The notes under the pieces are model-generated. The model saw nothing but the letters and a program-made list of their open reading frames with translations. It was not told the origin of the DNA and searched no databases. Made by a program: the position numbers and the translations under genes. 64,000 nucleotides of DNA from Streptomyces sp. NBC_00708 (GTDB lineage Bacteria; Actinomycetota; Actinomycetes; Streptomycetales; Streptomycetaceae), in NCBI GenBank assembly GCA_036226585.1, contig CP108997.1, positions 2,914,001 through 2,978,000 of the forward strand, given 5' to 3'. This document shows, piece after piece, positions 16,352-26,241 of this stretch; the first letter of the stretch is position 1, and every line of letters begins with the position of its first letter.

Positions 16352-17272
16352 ATGCCCTCATCCCACCCCCACGCACATCCGGACGGCCGCGCGGGCATCG
16401 ACGCCGCGCTCGTGGAGCGGCTGATCGACGCCCAGTTCCCCCGGTGGAGCGGCCTGCCCGTGGTCCCCGTGGAGATCGACGGCTGGGACAACCGGACGTA
16501 CCGCCTCGGCGACGCCATGACGGTCCGGCTGCCCACCGCCGCCGGCTACGTGCCGGCCGTGGAGAAGGAGCATCACTGGCTGCCGCGCCTGGCCCCCTCG
16601 CTGCCCGTCCCCGTCCCCCCGGTGCTGGCCCTGGGCGCGCCGGGCGAGGGCTATCCCTTTCCCTGGTCGGTGCGCCGCTGGCTCCCCGGTGAGACGGCGG
16701 CGCGCGGGCGCATCGACGACCTGCCGGGCTTCGCGGTCGCGGTGGCCGGTTTCGTACGGGCCCTCCAGCGCTGCGATCCGGCGGGCGGCCCGGAGGCGGG
16801 TGCGCACAGCTGGTACCGGGGTGCCTCGCCCGCGTACTACGACGGGGAGACCCGGCGCTGTCTGGCCGCCCTGGAGGAGCGCGTCGACACGGGCGGGGCG
16901 CTGGCGGTCTGGGAGGCCGCCCTCGCCGCCGAGTGGCGCGGGGCGCCGGTGTGGTTCCACGGCGACATCGCCTCCGGCAACCTGCTGGTCCGGGACGGCG
17001 AGCTGGCGGCCGTCATCGACTTCGGGACCTCGGGGGTGGGCGACCCGGCCTGCGATCTGGTGATCGCCTGGGGGATGTTCGACGGGGAGAGCCGGCAGGC
17101 GTTCCGGGACGCGGTCCGCCAGGACGCCGGGACGTGGGCGCGGGCGCGGGGCTGGGCGCTGTGGAAGGCGCTGCTGAATCTGACGGGGGACGCGGGCGGG
17201 GACCCGGCGCGGGCGGCGAACGAACTGCGCGTGGTCGACGCGGTACTGGCCGACCACGACGCGTTCGGCTGA
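16352..17272 (+). CDS. Aminoglycoside phosphotransferase (APH) family kinase
   Basis: A 306-residue kinase-like phosphotransferase. The catalytic loop VWFHGDIASGNLLV around residue 210 carries the Brenner motif HGDxxxxN, followed by VIDFGTSGVGDPACDL, the metal-binding DFG-equivalent. The N-terminal lobe has DGWDNRTYRLGDAMTVRLPT. Members phosphorylate aminoglycosides, macrolides, homoserine, choline or unknown small molecules; this one resembles the generic Streptomyces clade of unknown substrate. The ATG at 16352 gives a normal length. It is divergent from the ADP-ribosylglycohydrolase gene with a 169-base shared promoter region. Resistance function should not be assumed. Confidence 0.87.
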   Translation: MPSSHPHAHPDGRAGIDAALVERLIDAQFPRWSGLPVVPVEIDGWDNRTYRLGDAMTVRLPTAAGYVPAVEKEHHWLPRLAPSLPVPVPPVLALGAPGEGYPFPWSVRRWLPGETAARGRIDDLPGFAVAVAGFVRALQRCDPAGGPEAGAHSWYRGASPAYYDGETRRCLAALEERVDTGGALAVWEAALAAEWRGAPVWFHGDIASGNLLVRDGELAAVIDFGTSGVGDPACDLVIAWGMFDGESRQAFRDAVRQDAGTWARARGWALWKALLNLTGDAGGDPARAANELRVVDAVLADHDAFG

Positions 17273-17293
17273 CCCGGGGCGCCCCAGGGGGCC

Positions 17294-17644
17294 CTAGAGC
17301 TCCTTGACCAGCATCACCGCCAGGTCGAGCGGCATGCCCGGGTGCCGGCGTCTGAGCTCGCGCACGGCCTTCATCGGGCCCTTCTCGTCGCGCATCCACC
17401 GGAGTCCCCGGCTGTCGATGGACTGCCGCAGCGCGTCGACCGGCCCGAACGTCCGGATGTACCGCTCCCGCTTCTCGCGCAGGCCGCGCACGTTCCCGTA
17501 CACCTCGCCTGCCACCGGGAACACGAAGGCCAGCACGAAGCAGAGTGGCGGCAGCCATGGGGCGACGGCCGAGCGGATGAGCAGCACGGACACCGCGAGG
17601 CACGCGATTCCGGCGCCCCAGAGAACGATCCGCCATGCGTACAC
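17294..17644 (-). CDS. Small membrane protein of unknown function
   Basis: A 116-residue protein with two adjacent transmembrane helices (about residues 5-27 and 29-48) and a basic, helical cytoplasmic tail (YIRTFGPVDALRQSIDSRGLRWMR, RELRRRHPGMPLDLAVMLVKEL). I recognise no family with confidence. It ends 22 bases before the convergent phosphotransferase stop and begins 44 bases after the 2H phosphoesterase stop on the same strand, so it may be the last gene of that short unit. Confidence 0.7.
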   Translation of the reverse strand: MYAWRIVLWGAGIACLAVSVLLIRSAVAPWLPPLCFVLAFVFPVAGEVYGNVRGLREKRERYIRTFGPVDALRQSIDSRGLRWMRDEKGPMKAVRELRRRHPGMPLDLAVMLVKEL

Positions 17645-17687
17645 GCGATCCCCTGCCTGTTGGTCCGAATGGTCTGTGGGCCCGCGT

Positions 17688-18320
17688 TCACCCGGCGGCG
17701 GTCAGCGGCAGCTCGTGCAGCTTCTCGGCGTGGGCGCCGTGTTCGCCCATCACATAGAAGCTGAGCCGGTCGAACGTCCACGCGGCGGGTATGCCGGGGT
17801 GCGTGGACGCGGAGCGTACGAGGGCGAGCGCGGTGTCCTCGTCCGTGCGGCCGAGGGTGAGGTGCGGGGTGTAGGCCTCGCCGGTGTAGCGGTATCCGTA
17901 CCGGGCGTAGCTCGCGCGCTCGTCGTCCGTGAACCGGGACATGTCCTGCGCGGTGTCGAACGCCGCCCGGTCGAGGTGGGGTTCGAGCAGGCCGGTCACG
18001 GTCTCCTGGAGCTTGTGCAGGAGCGCGGTCCGCTCGACCGACATGAATATCCAGCCGGTGGGCTGGTGGACGATCCCGGCGGAGGCCAGGGTCATCGCGG
18101 TGGGCAGGCTCATCGAGGCCGCTATGTTCCCCAGTGCCGGACCGGGTTCCAGGGCGTCGTCCAACCAGCCCTGGAACAGGGTCAGATGAGGCAGGTTCCC
18201 GTCCTCGGTGAGGACGGGCCGCAGCGGGTCGCCCGCCCCGGCCAGCTCCCGCTGGAGCCGGATCGCGGTGCGGGTGTGGTCGGGGCACGGGAGCAGCGCG
18301 ACGCCGAGCCGTCTGGTCAT
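17688..18320 (-). CDS. 2H phosphoesterase (2'-5' RNA ligase-like)
   Basis: A 210-residue protein with both HxTx motifs of the 2H phosphoesterase superfamily: PHLTLF around residues 44-49 and PHLTLGRTDED around 155-165. The two motifs form the catalytic pair that hydrolyses 2',3'-cyclic or 2'-5' phosphodiester bonds in RNA or nucleotides. It starts at ATG 18320, 44 bases after the stop of fbiC on the same strand, so it may be transcribed with it. A link with F420 synthesis is not known to me and may be positional only. Confidence 0.8.
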   Translation of the reverse strand: MTRRLGVALLPCPDHTRTAIRLQRELAGAGDPLRPVLTEDGNLPHLTLFQGWLDDALEPGPALGNIAASMSLPTAMTLASAGIVHQPTGWIFMSVERTALLHKLQETVTGLLEPHLDRAAFDTAQDMSRFTDDERASYARYGYRYTGEAYTPHLTLGRTDEDTALALVRSASTHPGIPAAWTFDRLSFYVMGEHGAHAEKLHELPLTAAG

Positions 18321-18364
18321 CGAGGTGTCCTTTCCGGTCGGCCCGGCGGGCCGGGCGGGGTCGG

Positions 18365-20947
18365 TCAGTCCGGCAGCAGCGGAAGCAGCTCCGGCAGGTG
18401 CCCGTCCGACGCGCCGGCCGCCGCGATCCGCTCCTCGGGGACCTCCCCGTACAGGGTGGTGCGCGGTTTCGCGGGGCGGCCGGCGAGTTCCGCGATCGCG
18501 GTCAGGTCGCGCACCGAACGGTACGAACCGTAACTCGACCCGGCCATACGGGAGATGGTCTCCTCCATCAGGGTGCCACCCAGGTCGTTGGCGCCCGAGC
18601 GCAGCATCTCGGCGGCGCCCTCCGTGCCGAGCTTGACCCAGCTGGTCTGGATGTTGGTGATGTGGGGGTGCAGGAGGAGGCGGGCCATCGCGGTGACGGC
18701 GCGGTTGTCGCGGTCGGTGGGGCCGGGGCGGGCGATGCCGGCGAGGTAGACGGGCGCGTTGGTGTGGATGAAGGGCAGCGTCACGAACTCCGTGAAGCCG
18801 CCGGTCTCCTGCTGGAGCGCGGCCAGGGTGCGCAGGTGGCCCAGCCAGTGGCGGGGCTGGTCGACATGCCCGTACATCATGGTCGAGGAGGAGCGCAGGC
18901 CCACCTCGTGGGCGGTCCTGATGACCTCCAGCCAGGTCGCGGTGGGCAGTTTGCCCTTGGTGAGGACCCAGCGGACCTCGTCGTCCAGGATCTCGGCGGC
19001 CGTGCCGGGGATCGAGTCGAGCCCGGCCTCCTTCGCGGCGGTCAGCCAGTCGCGGATCGACAGGCCGGTGCGGGTCGCGCCGTTGACGACCTCCATGGGC
19101 GAGAAGGCGTGCACATGCATGCCGGGCACCCGCTCCTTCACCGCGCGGGCGATGTCGAAGTACGCCGTGCCGGGCAGGTCCGGGTGGATGCCGCCCTGCA
19201 TGCAGACCTCGACCGCGCCGACGTCCCAGGCCTGCGCGGCCCGGTCGGCGACCTGGTCGAGGGAGAGGGTGTAGGCGTCGGCGTCGGTGCGGCGCTGGGC
19301 GAAGGCGCAGAAGCGGCAGCCGGTGTAGCAGACGTTGGTGAAGTTGATGTTGCGCGTGACGATGTACGTGACGTCGTCGCCGACCACGTCCCGGCGCAGG
19401 GTGTCCGCGATCCGGCACAGCTCGTCGAGGGCCGGGCCGTCCGCGTGCAGCAGAGTGAGCGCCTGGTCGTCGGTGAGCTTCGTCGGGTCGTCGGCGGCCT
19501 GGCCGAGCGCGGCCTTCACGTCGCCGTCGATCCGGGAGGGCACCATGCCGGGGGCCGCCGCCTCGCGCAGCGCCTCCCAGTCCCCGTACACCTCGTCGAA
19601 GTCGTCGCGGCGGTCGCCGGTGCGGCCCTCGGTGTCGATGGTGCGGTGCAGGTCGGTGCGGCCGGAGGCGTTGAACCCCTCGTCGGGCTCCTGCCAGGGC
19701 AGCCCCTCGGGAATCGCGCCCTCGCGCGCGAGGCCCGTCTCCGGGTCGGCGAGCGCCCGGACGTGCGGGAGCAGGCGCGGGTCGAGCCAGGGTTCGCCGC
19801 GCTGGATGAACTCCGGGTAGATGGTGAGGCGTTCGCGCAGCTCGAAGCCGGACTCTGCGGTGCGGGCGGCGAGTTCGTCGATGTGCGGCCAGGGGCGCTC
19901 GGGGTTGACATGGTCGGGGGTGAGCGGCGAGACCCCGCCCCAGTCGTCGATGCCGGCGCCGATGAGCAGGGCGTACTCCGCGTCGACGAGGTTCGGCGGG
20001 GCCTGGATGCGGGCGGACGGGCCGAGGATGTGCCGGGCGACGGCGATGGCGGCGGCCAGCTCCTCCAGCTCCGCGTCCGGCATCCCGCGCATCGCGGTGT
20101 CGGGCTTGGCGCGGAAGTTCTGGACGATGACCTCCTGGATGCCGTGGTAGGCGCGGGCGGTGCGGCGCAGCTCGAAGAGGGAGTCGGCGCGCTCCTCGTA
20201 GGACTCGCCGATGCCGATGAGGATGCCCGTGGTGAAGGGCACGTTGGACCGGCCGGCGTCCTCCAGGACCCGCAGCCGGACGGCGGGTTCCTTGTCCGGG
20301 GAGCCGTGGTGGGGGCCGCCGGGCTCGGACCACAGCCGGGTCGCGGTCGTCTCCAGCATCATGCCCATGGAGGGCGCGACCGGCTTGAGGCGCTGGAGGT
20401 CGGTCCAGCTCATCACCCCGGGGTTGAGGTGCGGCAGCAGCCCGGTCTCCTCCAGCACGCGGATCGCCATGGCGCGCACGTACGCGAGGGTGTCGTCGTA
20501 CCCCTCGGCCTCCAGCCACTCACGCGCCTCGGGCCAGCGGTCCTCCGGCCGGTCCCCCAGGGTGAACAGGGCCTCCTTGCAGCCCATCGCGGCGCCCTCG
20601 CGGGCGATGGCCAGCACCTCGTCCGGCGACAGGAACATGCCGTGCCCGGCCCGGCGGAGCTTGCCGGGGACGGTGACGAAGGTGCAGTAGTGGCACTTGT
20701 CACGGCAGAGCCGGGTCAGCGGGATGAAGACCTTCCGGGAGTACGTGATGACCCCGGGCCGTCCCGCCGCCTCCAGGCCCGCGTCCCGCACCCGGGCGGC
20801 GGAGGAGGCGAGATCCGTCAGGTCGTCGCCGCGTGCCTGGAGCAGCACGGCGGCCTCCGCCCGGTCGAGGGCGACACCGTCACGGGCACGCCTGAGCGCA
20901 CGCCGCATGGAGTTGGTGGTGGGGAGTCCGCGCTGAGGATCGGTCAT
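18365..20947 (-). CDS. fbiC: FO synthase, bifunctional CofG-CofH radical SAM enzyme
   Basis: Makes the deazaflavin chromophore FO of coenzyme F420 from tyrosine and 5-amino-6-ribitylaminouracil. The 860-residue protein is a fusion of two radical SAM halves. The CofG half has C81, C85 and C88 in CRDKCHYC, and the CofH half has a second cluster site CYTGCRFC around residues 540-547. In archaea the halves are separate; the fusion is typical of actinobacteria. It lies downstream of a protein kinase gene and a weak hairpin, and upstream of the 2H phosphoesterase. The ATG at 20947 gives the expected N-terminus. The F420-type oxidoreductase at 30378-31208 is a likely consumer of its product. Confidence 0.96.
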   Translation of the reverse strand: MTDPQRGLPTTNSMRRALRRARDGVALDRAEAAVLLQARGDDLTDLASSAARVRDAGLEAAGRPGVITYSRKVFIPLTRLCRDKCHYCTFVTVPGKLRRAGHGMFLSPDEVLAIAREGAAMGCKEALFTLGDRPEDRWPEAREWLEAEGYDDTLAYVRAMAIRVLEETGLLPHLNPGVMSWTDLQRLKPVAPSMGMMLETTATRLWSEPGGPHHGSPDKEPAVRLRVLEDAGRSNVPFTTGILIGIGESYEERADSLFELRRTARAYHGIQEVIVQNFRAKPDTAMRGMPDAELEELAAAIAVARHILGPSARIQAPPNLVDAEYALLIGAGIDDWGGVSPLTPDHVNPERPWPHIDELAARTAESGFELRERLTIYPEFIQRGEPWLDPRLLPHVRALADPETGLAREGAIPEGLPWQEPDEGFNASGRTDLHRTIDTEGRTGDRRDDFDEVYGDWEALREAAAPGMVPSRIDGDVKAALGQAADDPTKLTDDQALTLLHADGPALDELCRIADTLRRDVVGDDVTYIVTRNINFTNVCYTGCRFCAFAQRRTDADAYTLSLDQVADRAAQAWDVGAVEVCMQGGIHPDLPGTAYFDIARAVKERVPGMHVHAFSPMEVVNGATRTGLSIRDWLTAAKEAGLDSIPGTAAEILDDEVRWVLTKGKLPTATWLEVIRTAHEVGLRSSSTMMYGHVDQPRHWLGHLRTLAALQQETGGFTEFVTLPFIHTNAPVYLAGIARPGPTDRDNRAVTAMARLLLHPHITNIQTSWVKLGTEGAAEMLRSGANDLGGTLMEETISRMAGSSYGSYRSVRDLTAIAELAGRPAKPRTTLYGEVPEERIAAAGASDGHLPELLPLLPD

Positions 20948-20970
20948 GTTCCGAGCATACGAGCGGGTGG

Positions 20971-20992
20971 CCGGCGCCCCGGCGGGCGCCGG
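20971..20992 (-). terminator. Hairpin between protein kinase gene and fbiC
   Basis: An 8-bp GC-only stem (20971-20978 with 20985-20992) lies directly after the kinase stop. There is no T tract, so it may only attenuate read-through into fbiC. Confidence 0.45.
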
Positions 20993-20993
20993 G

Positions 20994-22361
20994 TCAGGCG
21001 TAGCACTCCAGGATCAGCGGCAGGTCCTGCGTCCATTCCCGCAGGCGGGACCGCCTGCGGGCGGTGAGCATCCAGGTGTGGACGGCGCCCGTGCGCAGGC
21101 GGACGGTGACGCCCAGGTGCTTGGGGCCCGCCACCGCGTACTCGACCCGGCCGATCTCGTCCCAGGTGAACTGCGCGTCGATTCCGGCGTCCGACTGGAA
21201 CGCGACCCCCACCGCGTCGATGACCAGCGCGCTGTCCGTGCCCAGGCCCACGAAGTCGACGTCGCCGCCACCGGCGGCCACGGCCGGCGCCTGGGGCCAC
21301 GCCCCGCCCCCCGGCCCCTGCGCGTACGGGTTCGGGGTGGCGGCGACCGGTGCGTACGGCGAAGGGCCGTACGGGGACGCCGCGTACGGGTTCGGGACCG
21401 CGGCGGCCGGCGGATACGGGGACGGGTACGGGGTGGTCGGCGCGACCGGCGGGTACGCGGGCGGCGGCGGGGTCGCGTCGGCGGGCGGCTGTGAGTGCCG
21501 CGGCGGGATCGAGTCGGCGGGCTCCGGAGGGACGGCCACGGTCGGGGCGTGCGCCGGAGCCCCGGGCACGAACAGGTCCAGCAGGGCGTCCGGGGTCGGG
21601 CGCCGGCCCGGCTCCTTCTCCAGGCAGGACGCGACGACGTCCCGCACCCCCTCCGGCACCGCTGCCAGGTCCGGCGCCTCGTGCACGGACCGATACATCA
21701 GCCCCATGGGCGTCCCGGCCCCGAACGCGCTGCCGCCCGCCGCCGCGACGAGCACCGCTCCGAGGGCGAACACATCGGCCGGGCCGCCGACTTCGAGGCC
21801 CTGCGCCTGTTCGGGGGCGAGGAACCCCGGCGTCCCGAAGGCCACACCGGTCGCGGTGAGCCGCGTCGACTCCAGGGCGCGCGCGATCCCGAAGTCCAGG
21901 ACGCGCGGCCCGTCCGACGCCATGATGATGTTGCCCGGCTTGAGGTCCCGGTGGACGAGCCCGCAGCCGTGGATGGCGGCCAGCGCCTCGGCGAGGGCGG
22001 CGCCCAGCTGCCGCAGCCGGACCTCGTCCATCGGTCCCTCGGCCTCGACGAGCGCGGCGAGCGTGGGCCCGGGTATGTACGCCGTCGCGAGCCAGGGGGC
22101 CGCCGCGTCCGGGTCCGCGTCGACGACCGGCGCCGTGTGGAACCCGCCGACGCTCCGCGCCGCCTCGACCTCGGCCCGGAACCGCGTCCGGAAGTGCGGA
22201 TCGGCGGCCAGTTCGGACCGCGCGACCTTCACGGCGACCGCGCGCCCGCCCCGCGACCGGGCCAGATAGACGACCCCCATGCCGCCGGCGCCCAACTGCC
22301 GCTCCACGGCGTATCCGCCGACCTTCTCGGGCAGGTCCGCCCCGTCCGTTCCGTACGCCAT
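20994..22361 (-). CDS. Hanks-type serine/threonine protein kinase
   Basis: A 455-residue kinase. The P loop GAGGMGVVY begins at residue 24, the ATP-binding lysine is K45 (AVAVK), the catalytic loop HRDLKPGN is at 137-144, DFG at 156-158, and [11 protein letters not shown] forms the activation segment end. After residue 270 comes a Pro/Ala/Tyr-rich linker and a compact C-terminal domain of about 90 residues (from [12 protein letters not shown] to LPLILECYA), which resembles a PH-like fold. No transmembrane helix is visible, so unlike PknB it is probably cytosolic. The ATG at 22361 follows GGGGGAGG. It is divergent from the HelR-type gene. Confidence 0.92.
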   Translation of the reverse strand: MAYGTDGADLPEKVGGYAVERQLGAGGMGVVYLARSRGGRAVAVKVARSELAADPHFRTRFRAEVEAARSVGGFHTAPVVDADPDAAAPWLATAYIPGPTLAALVEAEGPMDEVRLRQLGAALAEALAAIHGCGLVHRDLKPGNIIMASDGPRVLDFGIARALESTRLTATGVAFGTPGFLAPEQAQGLEVGGPADVFALGAVLVAAAGGSAFGAGTPMGLMYRSVHEAPDLAAVPEGVRDVVASCLEKEPGRRPTPDALLDLFVPGAPAHAPTVAVPPEPADSIPPRHSQPPADATPPPPAYPPVAPTTPYPSPYPPAAAVPNPYAASPYGPSPYAPVAATPNPYAQGPGGGAWPQAPAVAAGGGDVDFVGLGTDSALVIDAVGVAFQSDAGIDAQFTWDEIGRVEYAVAGPKHLGVTVRLRTGAVHTWMLTARRRSRLREWTQDLPLILECYA

Positions 22362-22533
22362 GTGCTCGGCGCCTCCCCCGTGATCCGGCGGCCAAGTATG
22401 CCGTGCGCCTGCCAAGTCGCGGCGACTGCGGGCGCGATCGGGCGGGAGGAGGGGGGTGCGGGGGTGCCGGGCCTGTTCACCGGCGGGCCGGGGAGGGAAC
22501 TGTCACCTCCGGCCACTCTCAACGTATAGCGCA

Positions 22534-22560
22534 AGGGGGGCCTTGCCGCAAGGCCCCCCT
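22534..22560 (+). promoter_or_regulatory. Rifamycin-associated element (RAE)-like inverted repeat
   Basis: A perfect 13-bp inverted repeat with a 1-base centre (22534-22546 with 22548-22560). Its core GGGCCTTGCCGCAAGGCCC closely matches, from memory, the RAE found upstream of rifamycin-resistance genes in actinomycetes. It lies 59 bases before the helicase start, and a weak -10-like CACAAT follows at 22568-22573. The site is also 173 bases from the divergent kinase start, but its orientation and distance favour the helicase. Confidence 0.75.
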
Positions 22561-22618
22561 CGTACCGCACAATCGCTGATCCGAGCCAGCCACCTGCGGC
22601 ATATGGGAGTTTTGCGTA

Positions 22619-24817
22619 GTGCCCGATTCGAGCCCTGTCACCCCCTCCACCACCCTCACCACGAGCGCCTTCGCGCTGACCGGCGACCGTGCCGCGGCCA
22701 AGGCCGACCCCGCCCTGATCGCCGGTGACGAGCGGCACTTCGCCGCTATCGCGCGCTGCCTGGAGGAGACCGTCGCCGAACTGACCGCCGCCCTCGACGC
22801 CGCCCGCCGCGCGCCGGGCGGGGTGGGCCGGGCGGCGATGGACCGGGACGCGGAGATCCACCGGCTGTCCGCCCGGCTGCGCACCCTGCGCCGCTTCGGC
22901 CTGGACCTGTGTCTCGGCCACATGGCCGGGGCGGACGGCTCCGAGCCGGTGTACGTGGGTCGCCTCGGTCTCACGGACAGCGAGGGCCGCCGGCTGCTGA
23001 CCGACTGGCGCTCCCCCGCCGCCGAGCCGTTCTTCGGGGCGACGCACGGTAACCCGATGGGCCTGGCGAGCCGCCGCCGCTACCGGTGGTCCGGCGGCCG
23101 GATCAGCGACTACTGGGACGAGGTGTTCACCCCGGACGCCTTCGCCGGGCACGCCGCGCTCGACGACCAGTCGGCGTTCATCGCGAGCCTGGGCACCAAC
23201 CGGTCGGCCCGGATGCGGGACGTGCTCGGCACCATCCAGGCGGACCAGGACGCGATCATCCGGGCCGGTTCGCGCGGCGCGCTGGTCGTCGACGGCGGTC
23301 CCGGCACCGGCAAGACGGTCGTCGCCCTGCACCGCGCCGCGTACCTCCTGCACGCCGATCCGCGCCTCGGGCACCGGCGCGGCGGCGTCCTGTTCGTCGG
23401 CCCGCACCAGCCGTACCTGGGATACGTGGCCGATGTGCTGCCGAGCCTCGGTGAGGACGGGGTGCGGACGTGCACCCTGCGCGACCTCGTCCCGGAGGGC
23501 GCGGCGGCCGTGCCCGAGGCCGATCCGGAGGTGGCCCGGCTGAAGGCGTCGGCGGAGCTGGTGCGGGCGGTCGAGGCGGCCGTCGCGTTCTACGAGGAGC
23601 CGCCCACCCAGGGCCTGACCGTCACGACGCCGTGGGCGGACGTCCGGCTGACCGCCGCCGAGTGGGCGGTGGCCTTCGAGTCGGCGCCGGGCGTCCCGCA
23701 CAACGAGGCGCGGGACGCGGTCCTGGAGGAGGTCCTGACGATCCTGGCCGACAAGCACGCCGACCGGCAGGAGGAGGAGGTCCCCGGCCACCTGGTCCGG
23801 CGGGCGCTGCTGCGCGACCGCGAGCTGATGGCGGCCTTCGACCGGGCCTGGCCCCTGCTGGAGGCGGCGGACCTGGTCGGCGACCTCTGGTCCGTCCCGG
23901 CCTATCTGCGTACGTGCGCGCCCTGGCTCACCCGCGAGGAGGTGACCCGGCTCCAGCGCCCGGAACCCCAGGCGTGGACGGTGTCCGACCTGCCGGTCCT
24001 GGACGCGGCCCGGCAGCGGCTCGGTGACCCGGACGCGGCCCGCCGCCGGCGCCGCAACGCGGCCACGGCCGCCGCCGAACGGGCGCGCCGGGCCGAGGCC
24101 ATCGACAGCCTCCTGGAGAACGCCGAGATCGACGAGAGCCAGGGCGCGGTCGGGATGCTGCGCGGCCGGGACCTCCAGGACACGCTGCTCGACCCGGACG
24201 CACTGTCCGCCGCCGAACCGGACGAGCTGGCGGGGCCGTTCGCCCATGTGGTGGTGGACGAGGCGCAGGAACTGACCGACGCGGAGTGGCAGATGCTGCT
24301 CCAGCGGTGCCCCTCGCGCAGCTTCACGATCGTCGGGGACCGCGCGCAGGCCCGGCACGGCTTCACGGAGTCGTGGCGGGAACGGCTGGAGCGCGTCGGC
24401 TTCGACCGGATCACCCTGTCCGCGCTGACCGTCAACTACCGCACGCCGGAGGAGATCATGGCGGCGGCGGAACCGGTGATCCGGGCCGCTCTGCCGAACG
24501 CCAACGTCCCGGTGTCCATCCGGAGCAGCGGCATCCCCGTCGCCCACGGCCCGGTCGCGGACCTGCCCGCCGTCCTCGACACCTGGCTGTCCACGCACCC
24601 CGAGGGCACGGCGTGCGTCATCGGCGCCCCGGCCGCGTTCCGCCCGGCCTCGCCCCGGGTCCGCTCGCTGACCCCGACGCTGTCGAAGGGCCTGGAGTTC
24701 GACCTGGTGGTCCTGGTCGAACCGGAGCGGTTCGGCACGGGGACCGGCGGGGCGGTCGACCGGTACGTGGCGATGACCCGGGCGACGCGGGAGCTGGTGG
24801 TGCTGTCGGGGGCGTAG
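22619..24817 (+). CDS. helR: HelD-like RNA polymerase helicase, probable HelR
   Basis: A 732-residue superfamily 1 helicase-like protein of the HelD class, which binds RNA polymerase. An N-terminal coiled coil (about residues 38-95) is followed by the split motor: Walker A GGPGTGKT near 226-233, a large insertion, Walker B VVVDEAQELTDAEWQ, GDRAQARHGF, VNYRTPEEI and the late KGLEFDLVVLVEP with VAMTRATREL. The rifamycin-associated element upstream identifies it as the HelR type, reported to displace rifamycins from RNA polymerase and give tolerance. GTG 22619 is the start, with GGGAG nine bases upstream. Regulation by rifamycin exposure is inferred from the element. Confidence 0.88.
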   Translation: MPDSSPVTPSTTLTTSAFALTGDRAAAKADPALIAGDERHFAAIARCLEETVAELTAALDAARRAPGGVGRAAMDRDAEIHRLSARLRTLRRFGLDLCLGHMAGADGSEPVYVGRLGLTDSEGRRLLTDWRSPAAEPFFGATHGNPMGLASRRRYRWSGGRISDYWDEVFTPDAFAGHAALDDQSAFIASLGTNRSARMRDVLGTIQADQDAIIRAGSRGALVVDGGPGTGKTVVALHRAAYLLHADPRLGHRRGGVLFVGPHQPYLGYVADVLPSLGEDGVRTCTLRDLVPEGAAAVPEADPEVARLKASAELVRAVEAAVAFYEEPPTQGLTVTTPWADVRLTAAEWAVAFESAPGVPHNEARDAVLEEVLTILADKHADRQEEEVPGHLVRRALLRDRELMAAFDRAWPLLEAADLVGDLWSVPAYLRTCAPWLTREEVTRLQRPEPQAWTVSDLPVLDAARQRLGDPDAARRRRRNAATAAAERARRAEAIDSLLENAEIDESQGAVGMLRGRDLQDTLLDPDALSAAEPDELAGPFAHVVVDEAQELTDAEWQMLLQRCPSRSFTIVGDRAQARHGFTESWRERLERVGFDRITLSALTVNYRTPEEIMAAAEPVIRAALPNANVPVSIRSSGIPVAHGPVADLPAVLDTWLSTHPEGTACVIGAPAAFRPASPRVRSLTPTLSKGLEFDLVVLVEPERFGTGTGGAVDRYVAMTRATRELVVLSGA

Positions 24818-24821
24818 GGCC

Positions 24822-25241
24822 TCACCCGCCCGGGGCCACCCGCGCCCACACGGTCTTGCCGACCACCCGCTCGGCGACGCCCCACTCCGCCGCCAGCGCC
24901 TCGACCAGCCGCAGCCCGTGCCCGCCCTCGGCGGCGGGCCCGCCCCCGCCCGGCTCCGGACGCCGCTCGCCGCGCGCGTCCGACACCTCGACGCGGAACC
25001 CGCCCGCCTCGGGGGCCACGCGCACCTCGAAGTCCCTCCCGGTCACGTAGCCGTGCAGCACGGCGTTCGCGGCCAGCTCGGCCACGACCACCGCCACGTC
25101 GTCGGACAGCTGACTCCCGTACGGGGCGCCCCAGGCGTCGAGTTGCTGCACGGCGAGGCGTCGGGCGAGGCGGGCCCCTCGGCGGGTGGCGCTGAAGCGC
25201 TGGACGAACTCGGTACCCACAAGGGTGATTTCGGCGTTCAT
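24822..25241 (-). CDS. Anti-sigma-like HATPase (RsbW-type)
   Basis: A 139-residue single-domain ATPase of the histidine-kinase-like fold. The N box VVVAELAANAVLHGY has E55 and N59, and the G2-like segment is GGHGLRLVEALA. Such small ATPases are very common in Streptomyces next to XRE/DUF5753 and DUF397 genes, as here: the XRE gene is divergent 133 bases away and the DUF397 gene follows it. Binding to a sigma factor or to the XRE partner is inferred from family behaviour. The stop is four bases from the convergent helicase stop, leaving no room for a terminator. Confidence 0.87.
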   Translation of the reverse strand: MNAEITLVGTEFVQRFSATRRGARLARRLAVQQLDAWGAPYGSQLSDDVAVVVAELAANAVLHGYVTGRDFEVRVAPEAGGFRVEVSDARGERRPEPGGGGPAAEGGHGLRLVEALAAEWGVAERVVGKTVWARVAPGG

Positions 25242-25374
25242 GTGACTCAGCGTGGCCGAGTGACCGTACGCTGACCAGGAGTGACACCACGACTCCGTGA
25301 TGCTGTACGGGCCTGCCCGACCGGCTGTACGGGGCGTCGGCCGCGACCGGACGGACAGAGGCGGTACGGGGAAG

Positions 25375-26241
25375 ATGACGCACACGCAGCGTGAGGAACG
25401 GCCGGAGCGCCCGGCCGAATCGGACGGCACGGCGCACCTGTTCAGGGCGCTGGGCCGCCAGCTGAAGTTCTTGCGCGAACGCGCGGGGATGAGCCAGAAG
25501 GAGCTTGCGTCGGCGACGCATTGCGGCGAGGACCTGATCTCCGCGATGGAACGGGGGGTGCGGACCCCGCAGGTGGAGTTCCTGGCCCTGGCGGACCGGG
25601 CCCTGAACACGGGAGGTTTCCTGTCAGTAGCGGCGGAGGAGGTACGGGAGGCGCTGACGCGGTCGCGAGCACGGCATCCGGGGTGGTTCCGGGACTACGC
25701 CCGAACGGAAGCGGAGGCGGTCGCGCTGCACATCTACAGCACTCAGGCGGTCCCTGGCCTTCTCCAGACAGAGGAGTACGCCCGCGCAGTCTTCACCCAG
25801 CGGCGGCCACTGCTGGACGAGCAGACAATCGAGAAGCGCGTGGCTGACCGCATGGCCCGCCAGCAGCTCTTCGAACGCTGGCCCGCACCAACCCTCAGCT
25901 TCCTCCTGGAGGAGTCCATTCTCCAACGCCCGATCGGTGGGGAGAACGTCCACCGCGCCCAGTTGCAGCGTTTGCTGACGGTGGGCCAGATGCGCAACGT
26001 CGAGCTTCAGGTCGTGACGACCGACCGGACAGAGCATCCCAGCCTGGACACGTCGTTCACCCTCGTCACGCCGAAGGGGCGCCAGGAGGCCGCGTACACC
26101 GAGACCTACGGGTATGCAAGGCTGATCACGGACCCGGCTGAGGTGCGAGTCTTCACCGAACGCTATGGAATTCTGCGGGCGCAGGCTCTCTCCCCCAGGG
26201 AGTCCCTGGCACTCATTGCAAAGATGTTGGGAGACCGATGA
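25375..26241 (+). CDS. XRE/DUF5753 transcriptional regulator
   Basis: A 288-residue regulator with a helix-turn-helix around residues 26-80 (LKFLRERAGMSQKELASATHCGE, ISAMERGVRTP) and DUF5753 from about residue 105 (STQAVPGLLQTEEYARAV). It is a paralogue of the regulator at 11759-12628. The ATG at 25375 is preceded by GGGGAAG; an earlier in-frame ATG at 25297 adds a non-conserved Arg-rich peptide and was rejected. Its stop overlaps the DUF397 start (ATGA), so the pair is translationally coupled, and the anti-sigma-like ATPase is divergent. The three genes form the classic Streptomyces regulatory triad. Confidence 0.9.
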   Translation: MTHTQREERPERPAESDGTAHLFRALGRQLKFLRERAGMSQKELASATHCGEDLISAMERGVRTPQVEFLALADRALNTGGFLSVAAEEVREALTRSRARHPGWFRDYARTEAEAVALHIYSTQAVPGLLQTEEYARAVFTQRRPLLDEQTIEKRVADRMARQQLFERWPAPTLSFLLEESILQRPIGGENVHRAQLQRLLTVGQMRNVELQVVTTDRTEHPSLDTSFTLVTPKGRQEAAYTETYGYARLITDPAEVRVFTERYGILRAQALSPRESLALIAKMLGDR

